NCBI GenBank assembly: GCA_020796225.1
Contig: CM036762.1
Coordinates: 56,507,740 to 56,571,739 of the forward strand
Reading direction: 5' to 3'
Source: Arion vulgaris
Taxonomy: Eukaryota; Mollusca; Gastropoda; Stylommatophora; Arionidae
DNA length: 64,000 bases
Part shown: piece after piece, positions 19,702 through 30,365 of the stretch
Layout: every line of letters starts with the position of its first letter
Position numbering within the stretch: the first letter of the stretch is position 1
The notes under the pieces: model-generated
Told to the model about the DNA's origin: nothing
The model's database searches: none
The model's input: the letters and a program-made list of their open reading frames with translations, nothing else
Translations under genes and position numbers: made by a program

Positions 19702-19811
19702 ATCACTTGGTCATAAAGACCCGGAAAGAATTTCTAACACACCGAAGTCTCAGACTACATCAAACTAACACAGACCAAAGGCCTTACATAATGCTGTTTA
19801 TGCAGAACGCT

Positions 19812-20072
19812 TCTTCTTCTTTGAACGCTCCATATTGACCCCTTTTAACCACTCTTTGTGATTTGTATGTGATCCGAGCCTAAGAGCAATTGTACGTTGT
19901 GCCAGTTATGCGTCTACAAGTTATGCGCCTACACATCCGATTTCTGCGATGTTTTTTATTGACTAGGATAGCTTCCATAGTCCCCTACCTCAGCCGCCTC
20001 TTACGATATGTCTTGTAGGTCACAGTCTTACTAGTCTTTACCTCCATTGAGAACCCTGGCAACACACGGGTG
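19812..20072 (-). mobile_element. SINE-C copy
   Basis: Reversed copy with an internal duplication of the CAAGTTATGCGCCTACA/AGTTATGCGTCTACA segment (19905-19935). The (GAA)n tail lies at the left, TTCTTCTTCTTTGAACGCTC. Confidence 0.75.
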
Positions 20073-20264
20073 ATGCTGAACGCTAACATAAAACTTCCAC
20101 AGATGAATTCCGAACTAGTCACTGACTTCAGTGCTGTGCTGTCATGTTATATTAGCGATAGTGTCGACCGCACTTGATAGCAGTAGAGCGCCAACATGAT
20201 CAAAATCGATACAGTAGTCAGATACGATCATTTATTATTTGCTCGTTGAAGATTGGATATAAAA

Positions 20265-20835
20265 GTTTTCCAGCACATTCCATTATTGTTTGTCATGCCG
20301 CTAGATTGGATGTAATAGATTTCCAATAGTTCCATTATTGTTTGTCATGGCGGAAGATTGGATGGAAAAGAATCCAAAATATTCCATTATTATTTGTCAA
20401 GGTAAAAGATTGGATATTATATATTTTCAATACCTTCCATTATTGTTTGTCAAGGTAAAAGATTGGATATTATAGATTTTCAATACATTCCATTATTGTT
20501 TGTCAAGGTAAAAGATTGGATATTATAGATTTTCAATACATTCCATTATTGTTTGTCAAGGTAAAAGATTGGATATTATAGATTTTCAATACATTCCATT
20601 ATTGTTTGTCAAGGTAAAAGATTGGATATTATAGATTTCCAATACATTCCATTATTATTTGTCAAGGTAAAAGATTGGATATTATAGATTTTCAATACAT
20701 TCCATTATTGTTTGTCAAGGTAAAAGATTGGATATTATAGATTTCCAATGCATTCCATTATTGTTTGTCAAGGTAGAGGATTGAATATAATAGCTTTCCA
20801 TTACATTTAATTATTTTTTGTCATGGTGGAAAATG
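20265..20835 (+). repeat. 53-bp minisatellite
   Basis: About ten units of ATTCCATTATTGTTTGTCAA plus GGTAAAAGATTGGATATTAT plus AGATTTTCAATAC. The six central units are near-identical and the edges diverge, the usual profile of an array homogenised from the centre. Confidence 0.95.
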
Positions 20836-20979
20836 TTATATATTAAGATTTACAACATATTTCATTATTGTTTGTCATGACGGTACATTCTAATACATTA
20901 TTATTTGTCCGTCTCATGATATTTATATCACGATTATAATGTAGATAATGTTTCTTCTCTTGATATCATTTATTTTTTC

Positions 20980-21475
20980 TTAGTTTAGTTTAGTAGTCAG
21001 ATCATTATCACTGCACATCGAAACAAGTAGTCCATAAGTGCTCAGATCTCCTCCCAAGTATGTCTATCCGTGTATACAGTTTAGTTTAGTAGTCAGATCA
21101 TTATCACTGCACATCGAAACAAGTAGTCCATAAGTGCTCAGATCTCCTCCCAAGTATGTCTATCCGTGTATACAGTTTAGTTTAGTAGTCAGATCATTAT
21201 CACTGCACATCGAAACAAGTAGTCCATAAGTGCTCAGATCTCCTCCCAAGTATGTCTATCCGTGTATACAGTTTAGTTTAGTAGTCAGATCATTATCACT
21301 GCACATCGAAACAAGTAGTCCATAAGTGCTCAGATCTCCTCCCAAGTATGTCTATCCGTGTATACAGTTTAGTTTAGTAGTCAGATCATTATCACTGCAC
21401 ATCGAAACAAGTAGTCCATAAGTGCTCAGATCTCCTCCCAAGTATGTCTATCCGTGTATACAGTTTAGTTTAGTC
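20980..21475 (+). repeat. 96-bp tandem array derived from a LINE 3' end
   Basis: Five near-identical 96-bp units (starts near 20996, 21092, 21188, 21284, 21380) with GTCAGATCATTATCACTGCA and TGCTCAGATCTCCTCCCAAG. A sixth, diverged unit at 21476-21545 is continuous with the 3' end of LINE R5 in minus orientation. The units therefore correspond to that element's terminus. Confidence 0.9.
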
Positions 21476-21860
21476 GTTGAATCGTTGTCACTGCACATCG
21501 AATCAGTTAGTCCAGAAATGCTCAGATCTCCTCCCAGGTATGGCTTTCAACGTGTAGCAACTTACGACACCAGTTCTATGTTGGTTTACTATTCTTCTTT
21601 GGCTACTAGTATAATGCCCTTGTCTGGCTTCTCCACATTTGACTTGGAACTCTTGCAGTCTGGTTAGTGTTGAAGATTCACCACTATTATTTGAATCATT
21701 TACATATCCTCTCTCACTTGGGGAATTCAGAATATCAGTTTGATCATTGTTCGCCCACTTTTTACAGCAGCCATACCTGCAAGCACATCGACACGATCCT
21801 TTTCCCCACACATCTGCATGCCTTGACACAAAAATATAACTGATTTTTATCGGCATAGAC
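21476..21860 (-). mobile_element. LINE 3' end (family R5) next to its own tandem copies
   Basis: A 117-residue minus frame (21503-21856). It carries ISYIFVSRHADVWGK, a decayed version of FxPGHAGVxGNE. NSGESSTLTRLQEFQVKCGE, then QRRIVNQHRTGVVSCYTLKA follow, and it ends into the 96-bp array. Compared with 10690-11165 the RNase H block has lost the last catalytic Asp region. Confidence 0.75.
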
Positions 21861-21964
21861 TTCTTGTAATGACTTCAACAATGATTGAAATATTTGGTTT
21901 ATTATTGTTTGATCTTTTCTAAATACTTTTTTTTTCATCTCAATTGTTTGATTTGTCATTGTAT

Positions 21965-22215
21965 TTCTTCTTTTCTGTCTTTTCCCCAATCCTGTTTACC
22001 TCACAGCGTCAGGTCAAGAAGAGATTTCTAAAACGGGCCCTTGTGTGCGCTTAGCAGATAGTGTCTTTCGTCGCCTGTGTTATCTCTGAGGTCCATCTTT
22101 TGCGGGGCCAGTCTTTTGCTTTGTACCCATTGTATCGGCAGCATTTCTCTTAATGGCCCCCTCCCGTGTCCTGTCATTGCATGTTCCATTCTAAACACTT
22201 TATTTTGCAACCGAA
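21965..22215 (-). mobile_element. LINE C-terminal tail (family R4), copy 2
   Basis: Matches 3735-3990 over GAAGAGATTTCTAAAACGGG, TCGTCGCCTGTGTTATCTCT and TTTGCTTTGTACCCATTGTA. It is frameshifted. The 60-residue open frame here (22028-22210) is in the wrong phase for the RT tail. Confidence 0.6.
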
Positions 22216-22640
22216 CTATTTGATTTGTCGATGTTTGTTTAAAGTATTTCCAATTTTTTTCACAATTTGTTTTTCAGGACTTAATAAAACAAAATTACTA
22301 TTGCTTGCATAGAATAAAGTCAGATTCTCTAAATATCCACCAGCTGTACAGCTAACATAGATTCAAGTCCTGCGAGGTCTTGTCTGTATCATTATAACAG
22401 ACTAGCTGGTACAAGGTCCCAGAAATATAAAGACAAAAAATAGCATCTACCACTAAGTCCGACACCTGACAATCGACTACATTAAATTCATACAAGACTG
22501 TCTAAACAACTTATACAAGTTTATTGGTATCTATATATATTGTATATCTAAACTGGTAAACGTACATACATACTCTCTCAACTGATATGAGACCAAAAGT
22601 ACATAAATAACTTCCCTGAAAATCAATTGTGTAATCATTA
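22216..22640. other. No recognisable feature
   Basis: AT-rich sequence with no repeat or motif I can assign. Confidence 0.4.
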
Positions 22641-23255
22641 AGTGCGCTTCTCTACAATTAACAGAAAGTTCAAGGAACCCTCTGGGTTTTCCACATCTAT
22701 CACAACCTATAAATCAAATACACTAGTTCAGCATCTCCACTAATTATGCAAAGTTCAAGAAATGTTCAGTTGTGGGTTCTCACATCTATCACAACTTATA
22801 AATCAAATAACACTAGTTCAGCTTCTCTCTATTAACGAAAAGTTCAAGAGATCCTCAGTTGTGGATTCTCACATCCATCACAACTTATAAGTTAAATAAC
22901 ACTTCAAAGAATCCTCTGTTGTGGGTTCTCCCATCCATCACAACTTATAAATCAAATAACACTTCAAAGAATCCTCAGTTGTAGGTTCTCACATCCATCA
23001 CAACTTATAAGTTAAATAACACTTCAAAGAATCCTCAGTTGTGGGTTCTCACATTCATCACAACTTATAAATCAAATAACACTAGTTCAGCTTTCTCTAT
23101 TAAGAAAGTTCAAGAGATCCTCAGTTGTGGTTCCACATCTATCACAACTTATAATCAAAATAACACTTCAAAGAATCCTCAGTTGTGGGTTCTCACAACT
23201 TATAAATCAAATAACATTAGTTCAGCTTCTCTCTATTAACGAAAAGTTTAACTTA
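22640..23255 (+). repeat. Irregular compound tandem array
   Basis: Repeated CAAAGAATCCTCAGTTGTGG, GTTCTCACATCCATCACAAC and TTATAAATCAAATAACACT, with some units carrying an extra AGTTCAGCTTCTCTCTATTA block. Short (~60 bp) and long (~95 bp) unit forms alternate, a higher-order pattern. Confidence 0.85.
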
Positions 23256-23684
23256 CACGCTCAAGTGTTCAAAACTAGTCTTCTCCGCTCAAGAGATTTT
23301 GGCTTCCCGTTCCGCTGCTCTATTCTAACTATTCTCTCTCTTACGCTCACTAAAAAATAATCTGTCCGTCCTCCACAATTTCTCTAGAGTAACTGTCCTA
23401 CTGCCCAAACCAAAAGCTCCCAACTGTCCCTTCTCTGGTTCAAGATCCTCGATTTTACGGGAGTCCTCGCCTACCTCGGGCTAGAACCTATTTCATGAAT
23501 TTAACACTCTACTGGCAGCAAGTTGGGACTGGTAAACACATTTATTTACTACTAACTTGGTCAAGGACGCCAAGTACAATAAGGGGGTGTTCTTTTCTCT
23601 GTTGACCCCCCGCCCATAACCTAGTTAGCATAACAGTGAAACTGTTACATCATTCGTACTACGTTGTGTTTCTTGTATTCGTTC

Positions 23685-24035
23685 GCCTCGAGAATGACGT
23701 TTGTTATTTCAAAGTGTTAACAACGAGGTTGAGATATTTGCGTTGTTAGTAGCGACACGTCACTTGTTATGCTATATCAAAGTGTTAACAACGAGGTTGC
23801 TATATTTGCGTTGCTAGTAGCGACACATCACTTGTTATGCTATATCAAAGTGTTAACAACGAGGTTGCTATATTTGCGTTGCTAGTAGCGACACGTCACT
23901 TGTTATGCTATATCAAAGTGTTAACAACGAGGTTGCTATATTTGCGTTGCTAGTAGCGACACGTCACTTGTTATGCTATATCAAAGTGTTAACAACGAGG
24001 TTGCTATATTTGCGTTGCTAGTAGCGACACATGAC
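23685..24035 (+). repeat. 68-bp minisatellite
   Basis: Five units with AGCGACAC at 23751, 23819, 23887, 23955 and 24023. Core words are AAAGTGTTAACAACGAGGTT and GTCACTTGTTATGCTATATC. The units are almost identical except the first. Confidence 0.95.
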
Positions 24036-25200
24036 TTAATTCAGCTCTTAATTTTTGGAACCATATTACTTTTCTTGTTTGATCCCTCTACTATTTTAGT
24101 CAGACTTCAGTGATGTAGCATATTAACTAACAGAGGCCACTACACCAAGACAGAGTGGGGGGTCTTGGTTAGCTCTAGCTCGCTGACTTCTGTTGTCTCA
24201 TTAATGTATTCATTACCAAGTCTAGCAGCATGCGCCAGTTTGGCAGTGTGCCGCTAACTGCGTCATGATTTTTTTCATTGTCAAATTATATCTAAATTTA
24301 CTCAAACGTATTATGATTGTTACCGATTCCTGTTTTATTCTTTCACAGTCTGCTAGCTTGTGATAAAAGGCTTTCATTTATATACAATATTACATGCCAT
24401 TAAACTAATGTCGATAAACAATAAGTAAGCTACCGTATAATTTGTTTACATACCTGGGAGAGAAAGGGAACACAAATTAACCCGACCACAACATGCTTTT
24501 CAATGCGATAGTTAATGCGTTAACACGACACTGGGCACAACCCGGTAGTAGTGTAGAGACAAGAGAAGAACTTAATACGTTAATCGTATCTTCATCCCCG
24601 GCGTAATGTTTGTCAGACCATTTGCGTCAAAGGTTTTTCAAGATATTTTGTTGGTCAAGATAGTGTCTATAAAAAGTGTCCCTCGATAGGGCAGAATTGT
24701 CAATCGAAGTTTTCATAGAACGCCACCGTTCATGTTTTGTTAGATGTGACATGGAAGCAGGACTCCTCACACCTTCGCGAGATACATTTTAATGATACAT
24801 ATTTCCACCATCCTAAACATAACATATGTGATCCTTTCAGGTGCTACGGAGAACAGGCACTGACGTAGATATCTGCCTGTGTAAGAAAGCGACAGGGCAC
24901 GCACGATTATTCATTAAATTACAAAGATGAGGGTGAAATTATTCAATCAATCAGTCAATCAGTCAATCAAACAATTTATATGAATATTGGTTTCACAATA
25001 GTTTCATCTCTTCTTAAAAAAGTGATCATAGTCTTATTTCACAGTCATAGTCTCACTGTGGTTGATGGCTACGTCCTTTGGGATATGCCACGATTTTCAG
25101 TCTTATTTCTCTGCAACGAACAGTTTCTCATGTTCTTAACATCGGGAATTTGCGACCATACACCAAGTGATTGGTTAAAGCCAATGGGTTTTTAAGCCAA
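24036..25200. other. Mostly unassigned; one LINE 3' stub
   Basis: The only recognisable piece is about 24525-24570, ACTGGGCACAACCCGGTAGT, which matches the 3' end of the LINE tail at 55324-55807. A short AATC/AGTC simple repeat lies at 24943-24972. No gene is apparent. Confidence 0.45.
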
Positions 25201-25206
25201 AGGTTT

Positions 25207-25433
25207 GACTTCATTGCACCGGGTTTTACCCCATATGACTCGGTCCTTCTCCGCAGAAATGGCACGCCACCTGCCGAGAGTATTGCACAAAGTACGAACT
25301 CCGTAGCTCCGACAACAATCCTAGGGGTCTCTGGAAAAAACTGCTCTTGTGAACAGAAGGCCGCTGTCCGCATTTGAACCCACGACCTTCGACTCGCAAG
25401 GCAAAGGGATTAACCACTCAGCCACAGAGACCC
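25207..25433 (-). mobile_element. SINE-B, best copy
   Basis: Minus strand: GGGGTCTCTGTGGCTGAGTG then GTTAATCC, a tRNA-Ser/Leu-like A-box region (TGGCTGAGTGG). GGGTTCAAATGC is the B box. The body has GAGACCCCTAGGATTGTTGT and TGCACAAAGT-type words and ends at GGTGCAATGAAGTCAAAC. This copy defines the family. Confidence 0.85.
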
Positions 25434-25439
25434 CCATAG

Positions 25440-25870
25440 TGATTGATTGATTGATAGGACTATTATCATTGCACTTCGGTGAGTAACCATGTGTGCTCCG
25501 ATCTCTTTCTTACACAGGAAGATCTCAGCGGCAGTACACGAACTCCGTAGCACATGAGGGTCTCTGATGTAATTTAGAAGATTGTGACTGCAGGAATTTA
25601 ATTTTTCTATTTTATTCTAATGAATGTTGCCCGGCTGCAGCTTTCCAGCCTGCTCTTCTCGATTGTGAACTGCCAAAAGTTCTTTTACGTGCTCAGATTA
25701 AACACGGGAACTACGTTTTATCGTCCGTCTCCGATAAGACTAGGAACTCGATCTCACCTACACTTATATCAGGGATCTCAGGATAAATATGCCGATGGCT
25801 CCACGAGGAAGCGAACCGAGTATTTTTGGAACAAGAGGCGAGCAGATAAACCTATACCAAACAGAGAACC
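25440..25870 (+). mobile_element. Dispersed repeat E, full-length type copy
   Basis: Starts in a GATTGATTGATTGA run, then ATCATTGCACTTCGGTGAGT, ACGAACTCCGTAGCAC, CAGCTTTCCAGCCTGCTCTT and TTTTATCGTCCGTCTCCGAT, and ends near AACCGAGTATTTTTGG. At least five other copies or parts exist (29520-29765, 31685-31930, 33965-34330, 51235-51380, 55088-55990). It has no coding content. The class is unknown (SINE, MITE or LINE 3' end). Confidence 0.7.
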
Positions 25871-26076
25871 CAAGTGAGGCTATACATCCATAATGGCAGC
25901 CCCATTTTGTGTCAAATATCTGAACATAGCTATTAGCTCTATGATAAGTACACGCCTATTTTCATCGCTACATATCCATGCTTGTTAGGGGCTGACATTT
26001 CACGTCTGGTAATCGATTCAAATATTAATGAGACCTTCGATTATTGTTATTACTCAGTACCAGTGATATTCTAGTA

Positions 26077-26826
26077 CACAGATTCCCAAACTTTTTTCGG
26101 CCGGCCACCGCCCACTTTGCACAACATAAACTTTATAACGGCCCCTCCACATTATAACAGTTTGCCAACGCCACCCTCCCCCATATATATATATATATGC
26201 TCTCTTTTCTCTTTGACATAGGAAATTGATATATATTTCTGTAAAACAAGGCCAATTTTCAAATGATGTTATGCATGAAATAGAAAATTGATGAAAAAAT
26301 GGATCGTGTAAGACGGACATAAGATGAATTAAAGTGCAGAAGTCAAATCTTTAATGATTATTCGATTGCAAAATTACGAAAATAATCGACCCTAATTGCC
26401 TGAACACCCCCCAAATTCTTCTGAACTCACTATCTTCTTCTTCTTCTTCTTCTTTAGCCTGTTACGCCCTTACGTTTAGGACAGCAACAAACGAACACCA
26501 TTCTTCATTCCCTGATCATGTCCTTCCTCTGTATTGTGTTCCAGCTATGATTCATTTCCTTCAGTTCTTGCTCTATCGTTCTCCTCCAGGTCGTCTTGGG
26601 TCTTCCACGCTTTCGCCTACCCTCTGGAGTCCATCTCAGTGCAGTTTTCGTGTCGGAGCCAGTCTCCATGCGCATCACATGTCCAATCTATCTTCAGCGT
26701 CGTCTTCGGATGATAGTGCCCATATTCTCTTGTTGGCATCGTGCAAGAAATTCTTGGCAAGCAATTAACGCTTCAGCGCCCACTGGGGTGGGGGTGGGGG
26801 TAGACTGCCCACTTTGGGAAACGCTG
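26077..26826. mobile_element. hAT-like element containing a LINE tail
   Basis: Left end CACAGATTCCCAAACTTTTT, right end CTTTGGGAAACGCTG, inverted hAT-style CAG..CTG termini. Flanks are TTCTAGTA (26069-26076) and TTCGAGTA (26827-26834), an 8-bp duplication with one mismatch. Within it lie GCCACCGCCC and CCCACTGGGGTGGGGG runs near the two ends and a LINE tail at 26440-26770. It has no transposase. Confidence 0.6.
26440..26770 (-). mobile_element. LINE RT C-terminal tail
   Basis: The minus strand reads LRWTPEGRRKRGRPKTTWRR, then TIEQELKEMNHSWNTIQRKD. The (GAA)n 3' tract is at 26431-26453. Upstream parts are frameshifted. It is nested in the hAT-like element at 26077-26826. Confidence 0.75.
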
Positions 26827-26984
26827 TTCGAGTACAAGGTCTTTAGAAATATCGATACCATAGGATGATCAATTATCTGTTTCTGTTTCTTTTGTTTTAC
26901 TATCCGAAAAATATCACTGCGACAGCTGCAGCAGAATTGATTAACAACAAATATGGACTTTATTATTTATTATATGCATTCCCA

Positions 26985-27070
26985 TCGTATCGTTATACGT
27001 CACATAGGACCTGCAAGTAATTTCTCCATACCGCTCAGTCTTGGGCAACTTTCTTGATCTCTTCCACGAT
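26985..27070 (-). mobile_element. LINE R6 3' stub
   Basis: Matches the last ~85 bp of R6: GTATCGTTATACGTCACATA, CTGCAAGTAATTTCTCCATA. There is no frame. Confidence 0.65.
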
Positions 27071-27099
27071 GTGCGGAAACCTACAAATCTAGTCTGGTC

Positions 27100-27355
27100 A
27101 AGCCCGAGTGGTTACCGGGGGCCCAAGTTTGGGGTTAAAGAATAGAACCACTGTTACCTGCCACGCATGTCGTAAGAGGCGAGTAAGGAGGTTTGGCTGA
27201 AATCGGATGCACATGTCCTAAATGTGTACAAGTCTATGCGTTTAGGGGCCTACCAAACCAATGTGCAACGTATACACGTTCTTGGCAAAGATCAAGCATA
27301 TCACAAAGAGTGATTCAAATTGATCGTAAAGAACGAACGCAAAGAAGAAGAAGAA
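27100..27355 (+). mobile_element. SINE-D copy (relative of SINE-C)
   Basis: Starts GCCCGAGTGGTTACCGGGG, a tRNA-like A-box region. It shares CATGTCGTAAGAGGCGA, GAAATCGGATG and CACAAAGAGTG with SINE-C but has its own middle (TCTATGCGTTTAGGGGCCTA). It ends (AAG)n. A reversed partner is at 41242-41490. Confidence 0.75.
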
Positions 27356-27394
27356 GACCAAAAGGTGCCCTGTTTCCAGCAGAAGATGTCAAAA

Positions 27395-27560
27395 TGTATG
27401 CATACCGATGTGTTTTGTGGTTCGCTGGTTAAACACATGTTTCACTCTGCCCCTCAGGCATCCAGTTTCACTTGCACAACGTGTGATTCAAAACTCCTTA
27501 TATTGTTGGATAGATTCAATATCAACTTTAGTGTCTTCATCCAACATAGGACGCCGAGAT
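27395..27560 (-). mobile_element. LINE R2 fragment
   Basis: Minus-strand piece of the DEDTKxDV..VFNQR..SMHT tail, strongly decayed, with frames broken. Its internal end (GTGTCTTCATCCAAC) is followed within 40 bp by the 21-bp array. Confidence 0.6.
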
Positions 27561-27577
27561 ACAGAAGGACGTCCCCC

Positions 27578-28608
27578 TTATCAATCTTCAACTCACCTTT
27601 TCAATCTTCAACTCACCTTATCAATCTTCAACTCACCTTATCAATCTTGATGCACACCTTATCAATCTTGATGCACACCGTATCAATCTTGATGCACACC
27701 TTATCAATCTTGATGCACGCCTTATCAATCTTGATGCACACCTTATCAATCTTGATGCACACTTTATCAATCTTGATGCACACCTTATCAATCTTGATGC
27801 ACACCTTATCAATCTTGATGCACACCTTATCAATCTTGATGCACACCTTATCAATCTTGATGCACACCTTATCAATCTTGATGCACACCTTATCAATCTT
27901 GATGCACACCTTATCAATCTTGATGCACACCGTATCAATCTTGATGCACACCTTATCAATCTTGATGCACACCTTATCAATCTTGATGCACACCTTATCA
28001 ATCTTGATGCACACCTTATCAATCTTGATGCACCTTATCAATCTTGATTCAACCCTTATAATCTTGGATGCACACTATCAATCTTGATGCACACCATGAC
28101 AATCTGAGAGTCACACCTTATCAATCTTCACTCACCTTTCAATCTTCACCACCTTATCAATCTTCATGCCACCTTATCAATCTTCAACTCACCTTATCAA
28201 TCTTCAACTCACCTTATCAATCTTATCACTGTATCAATCTTCACTACTTATCAATCTTGATGCACACCTTATCAATCTTGATTCACACCTTATCAATCTT
28301 GATGCACACCTTATCAATCTTTATGCACACCTTATCAATCTTGATGCACACCTTATCAATCTTTATGCACACCTTATCAATCTTGATGCACACCTTATCA
28401 ATCTTGATGCACACCTTATCAATCTTGATGCACACCTTATCAATCTTCATGCACACCTTATCAATCTTGATGCACACCTTATCAATCTTGATGCACACCT
28501 TATCAATCTTGATGCACACCTTATCAATCTTGATGCACACCTTATCAATCTTGATGCACACCTTATCAATCTTCATGCACACCTTATCAATCTTCATGCA
28601 CACCTGTC
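27578..28608 (+). repeat. 21-bp minisatellite
   Basis: About 48 units of TTATCAATCTTGATGCACAC plus C, with a less regular stretch at 28035-28260. An 18-bp variant (CTTATCAATCTTCAACTCAC) opens the array. Because 21 is a multiple of three, long frames (up to 255 residues) stay open on both strands; they are not genes. Confidence 0.97.
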
Positions 28609-28649
28609 CGTTCTCTCGTTGTCACAAACCACCTGTGTGTTGTCGAGGC

Positions 28650-29228
28650 TCGTAAGGGGAGCAAAGAATAGTAACACTGCGACCTACAAAACATGTCGTA
28701 GGAAGCGACTGAGGTAGGGGCTTAGGGAAACTACCATAGTAAATTGAAAATGTCACAGTATCGGATGTGCTGGCCTAATTGTAGGCGCATAAATGCCACA
28801 AGGTAAATCGCTCTTATTCTTAGATCACATACAAATAACGAAGAGTGGTTAACAAGATCCTACGAATACGATGGACAGAAAAAGAAAGAACACTTATGTC
28901 CTGAAAGAACTAAATGTTAAAGAGAATTGGCTGATAAACAACATACTATACAGAAAAATTACATACTTTGGTCACATCAAGCGTCACGATGGCTTGGAAA
29001 GAACAATACCAGAGGCAGGGTCCCAGGACGCAAAGGCAGACCAAGAAGAAGATGGCTACAAGATATTAAAGAAACCATGAATATGACCATCGACGAATTG
29101 GGTGAACTGGCTAGAAACAGAGTGAATTTCAGATGTGCTGCAAATAGAGCAACGTCCTATAAAGGATACGCACCTCGATGATGATGATGGTTAACAAGTA
29201 GTTGATATGGAGCATTCGAAGAAGAAGA
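28650..29228 (+). mobile_element. SINE-C copy split by a LINE tail
   Basis: SINE-C runs 28650-28856, is interrupted at GTGGTTAACAAG, and resumes at 29199 with TAGTTGATATGGAGCATTCG and a GAAGAAGAAG tail. The insert and its TSD are listed separately. Confidence 0.85.
28857..29187 (+). mobile_element. 5'-truncated LINE tail (family R9) nested in SINE-C
   Basis: Flanked by TGGTTAACAAG at 28846-28856 and 29188-29198 (perfect 11-bp TSD). Frames read VLKELNVKENWLINNILYRK, ITYFGHIKRHDG, a frameshifted GRVPGRKGRPRRRWLQDIKE and NMTIDELGELARNRVNFRCA. The 3' end is a (GAT)n tract. Sister copies are at 37549-37746 (+) and 59770-60237 (-). Confidence 0.9.
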
Positions 29229-29519
29229 GGTTGTGACGAACACACGCATGCCCAAGGCAGTAGATGCCCACGCAACCTTCTGAAGGCTGGAAATGTGGAT
29301 ATACCACACACATTTATGGCATAGAAGAGTTAGGTATGGCTGTGTCAGACGCCGAACACCTTGCACATAACGACATTTATAGTTTTTGTCTCGGGAGCTA
29401 TGTTCCAACTGGGACAAGCTAAATGGTGATGACGACGTTGATGATCCTGCAAACCGTCTCATTGTTTTCAATGCTCATGTGGACACATATTTTATTTCTC
29501 ATTTTGACCTTGATATTCA

Positions 29520-29765
29520 TGTTTTCTCTCTCTTGAATTAACTGTAAAACTAGTTACAACATTTGAACTTAGAGCTCTACAATAAATGGTGCTCGTCTCT
29601 CGTGACAAAGGTACCAGGTTCGCTACCTCGTGGAGCCATCTGGATATTTTTCCAGAGATTCCTGATCTCAGTGTAGGTGATATCGAGTTCCTAGTCCCAT
29701 CGAACAGACGATAAAACGGAAGACCAGTGTTCAAGTTGAGCACTAAAAGAACCTAGACAGTTCAA
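29520..29765 (-). mobile_element. Dispersed repeat E, reversed partial copy
   Basis: Minus-strand match to 25640-25850: AACTCGATATCACCTACACT, TTTTATCGTCTGTTCG, CGAACCTGGTACC. It stops at the CTGCTCTTCTCGATTTTGAA segment. Confidence 0.7.
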
Positions 29766-29867
29766 AATCGAGAAGAGCAGAATGGAAACCCTCTGCCCGG
29801 GGAGGCGGGAGGAGGGGGCTGAAGTAATATTAAGTAAATTGAGCGATTTTGGATAAAACACCGGGAC

Positions 29868-30100
29868 CTGCAATGAAGCAAAGAATAGTACCACTGCAAC
29901 CTACAAGGCATGTCGTAAGAGACGACTGATGTAAGACATATGGAAGTTACCCTAGTAATTAAAAAGCTTCGCAGAAATTGGATGTGCTGGCTTACTTGTA
30001 GGCGCATAATTGGCACAACGTACAATCGCTCTTAGGCTCAGACAACATTCAAATCACACAGAGTGATTAACAAGTGGTCGATATGGAGCGTTCGATAAAG
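29868..30100 (+). mobile_element. SINE-C copy
   Basis: Forward copy. TGAAGCAAAGAATAGTACCA, CGCAGAAATTGGATGTGCTG, TAGGCGCATAATTGGCACAA and GGTCGATATGGAGCGTTCGA are present, and the tail is degraded. Confidence 0.75.
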
Positions 30101-30147
30101 AGCAAGAAAGATAAAGACACGTATATATAGTATTCTATAAACAAGCA

Positions 30148-30365
30148 AGCCCATCTGCCCAGCGTGTTCGTAGCGCGTTGGACTACGGGTGACTATCCCT
30201 CTGTGTGTGCGGGTTCAATTCCGCGGGATGGTAGAAAAAACGACAGATTCCCCAGATTTACGGTGTTCGTGGCACCGAACCGAAGGGTTACGATGTCCAC
30301 GGCACCGAGCCGAAAGCTGAAAAGCGCAAGTGCTTCTGGATCGGAAAAACAAGAAAAAAAAAGCA
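30148..30365 (+). mobile_element. SINE-A, copy 3
   Basis: TAGCGCGTTGGACTACGGGT (A-box region), GGTTCAATTCC (B box), then the body with CCAGATTTACGGTGTTCGTG and a long A-rich tail (30344-30365). A TSD is not clear. Confidence 0.85.

Larger units (their letters stand above)
16852..19800 (-). mobile_element. RNase H-type LINE (family R1), split by a Penelope-like element and a SINE
   Basis: Reading minus strand, the RNase H start lies at about 19360-19440 (SWIIICTDGLAMEATMNGGA, with GAGVYIRHPD). It continues to GRICSNYKA at 19310-19345, is broken by the 17543-19305 insertion, and resumes at NYKAELLALLMAAQHM (about 17530). LTHSLSAIQALEAKSAD, QWIPSHCGVAGNESADVLAK and the Cys knuckle LCQCQKAEQTPEHILQDCPL follow. 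The 3' end with its GAAGAAG tail is at 16852. Frameshifts occur near 17360, and the usual catalytic Asp of TDSLSA is His here. A SINE-A sits at 19526-19701. The copy is dead. Confidence 0.85.

Noticed and set aside
20265..20835. CRISPR-like regular repeats
   Set aside because: Units are contiguous without unique spacers, and the genome is eukaryotic.
25380..25433. A tRNA gene
   Set aside because: The A and B boxes belong to a SINE-B head; a cloverleaf cannot be completed and the same head recurs in other copies.
27320..28717. Long frames (up to 255 residues) on both strands
   Set aside because: They are translations of the 21-bp array and have no independent sequence.
29230..29480. Possible exon on the minus strand (104-residue frame)
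   Set aside because: No motif, no splice context and no repeat; insufficient support.
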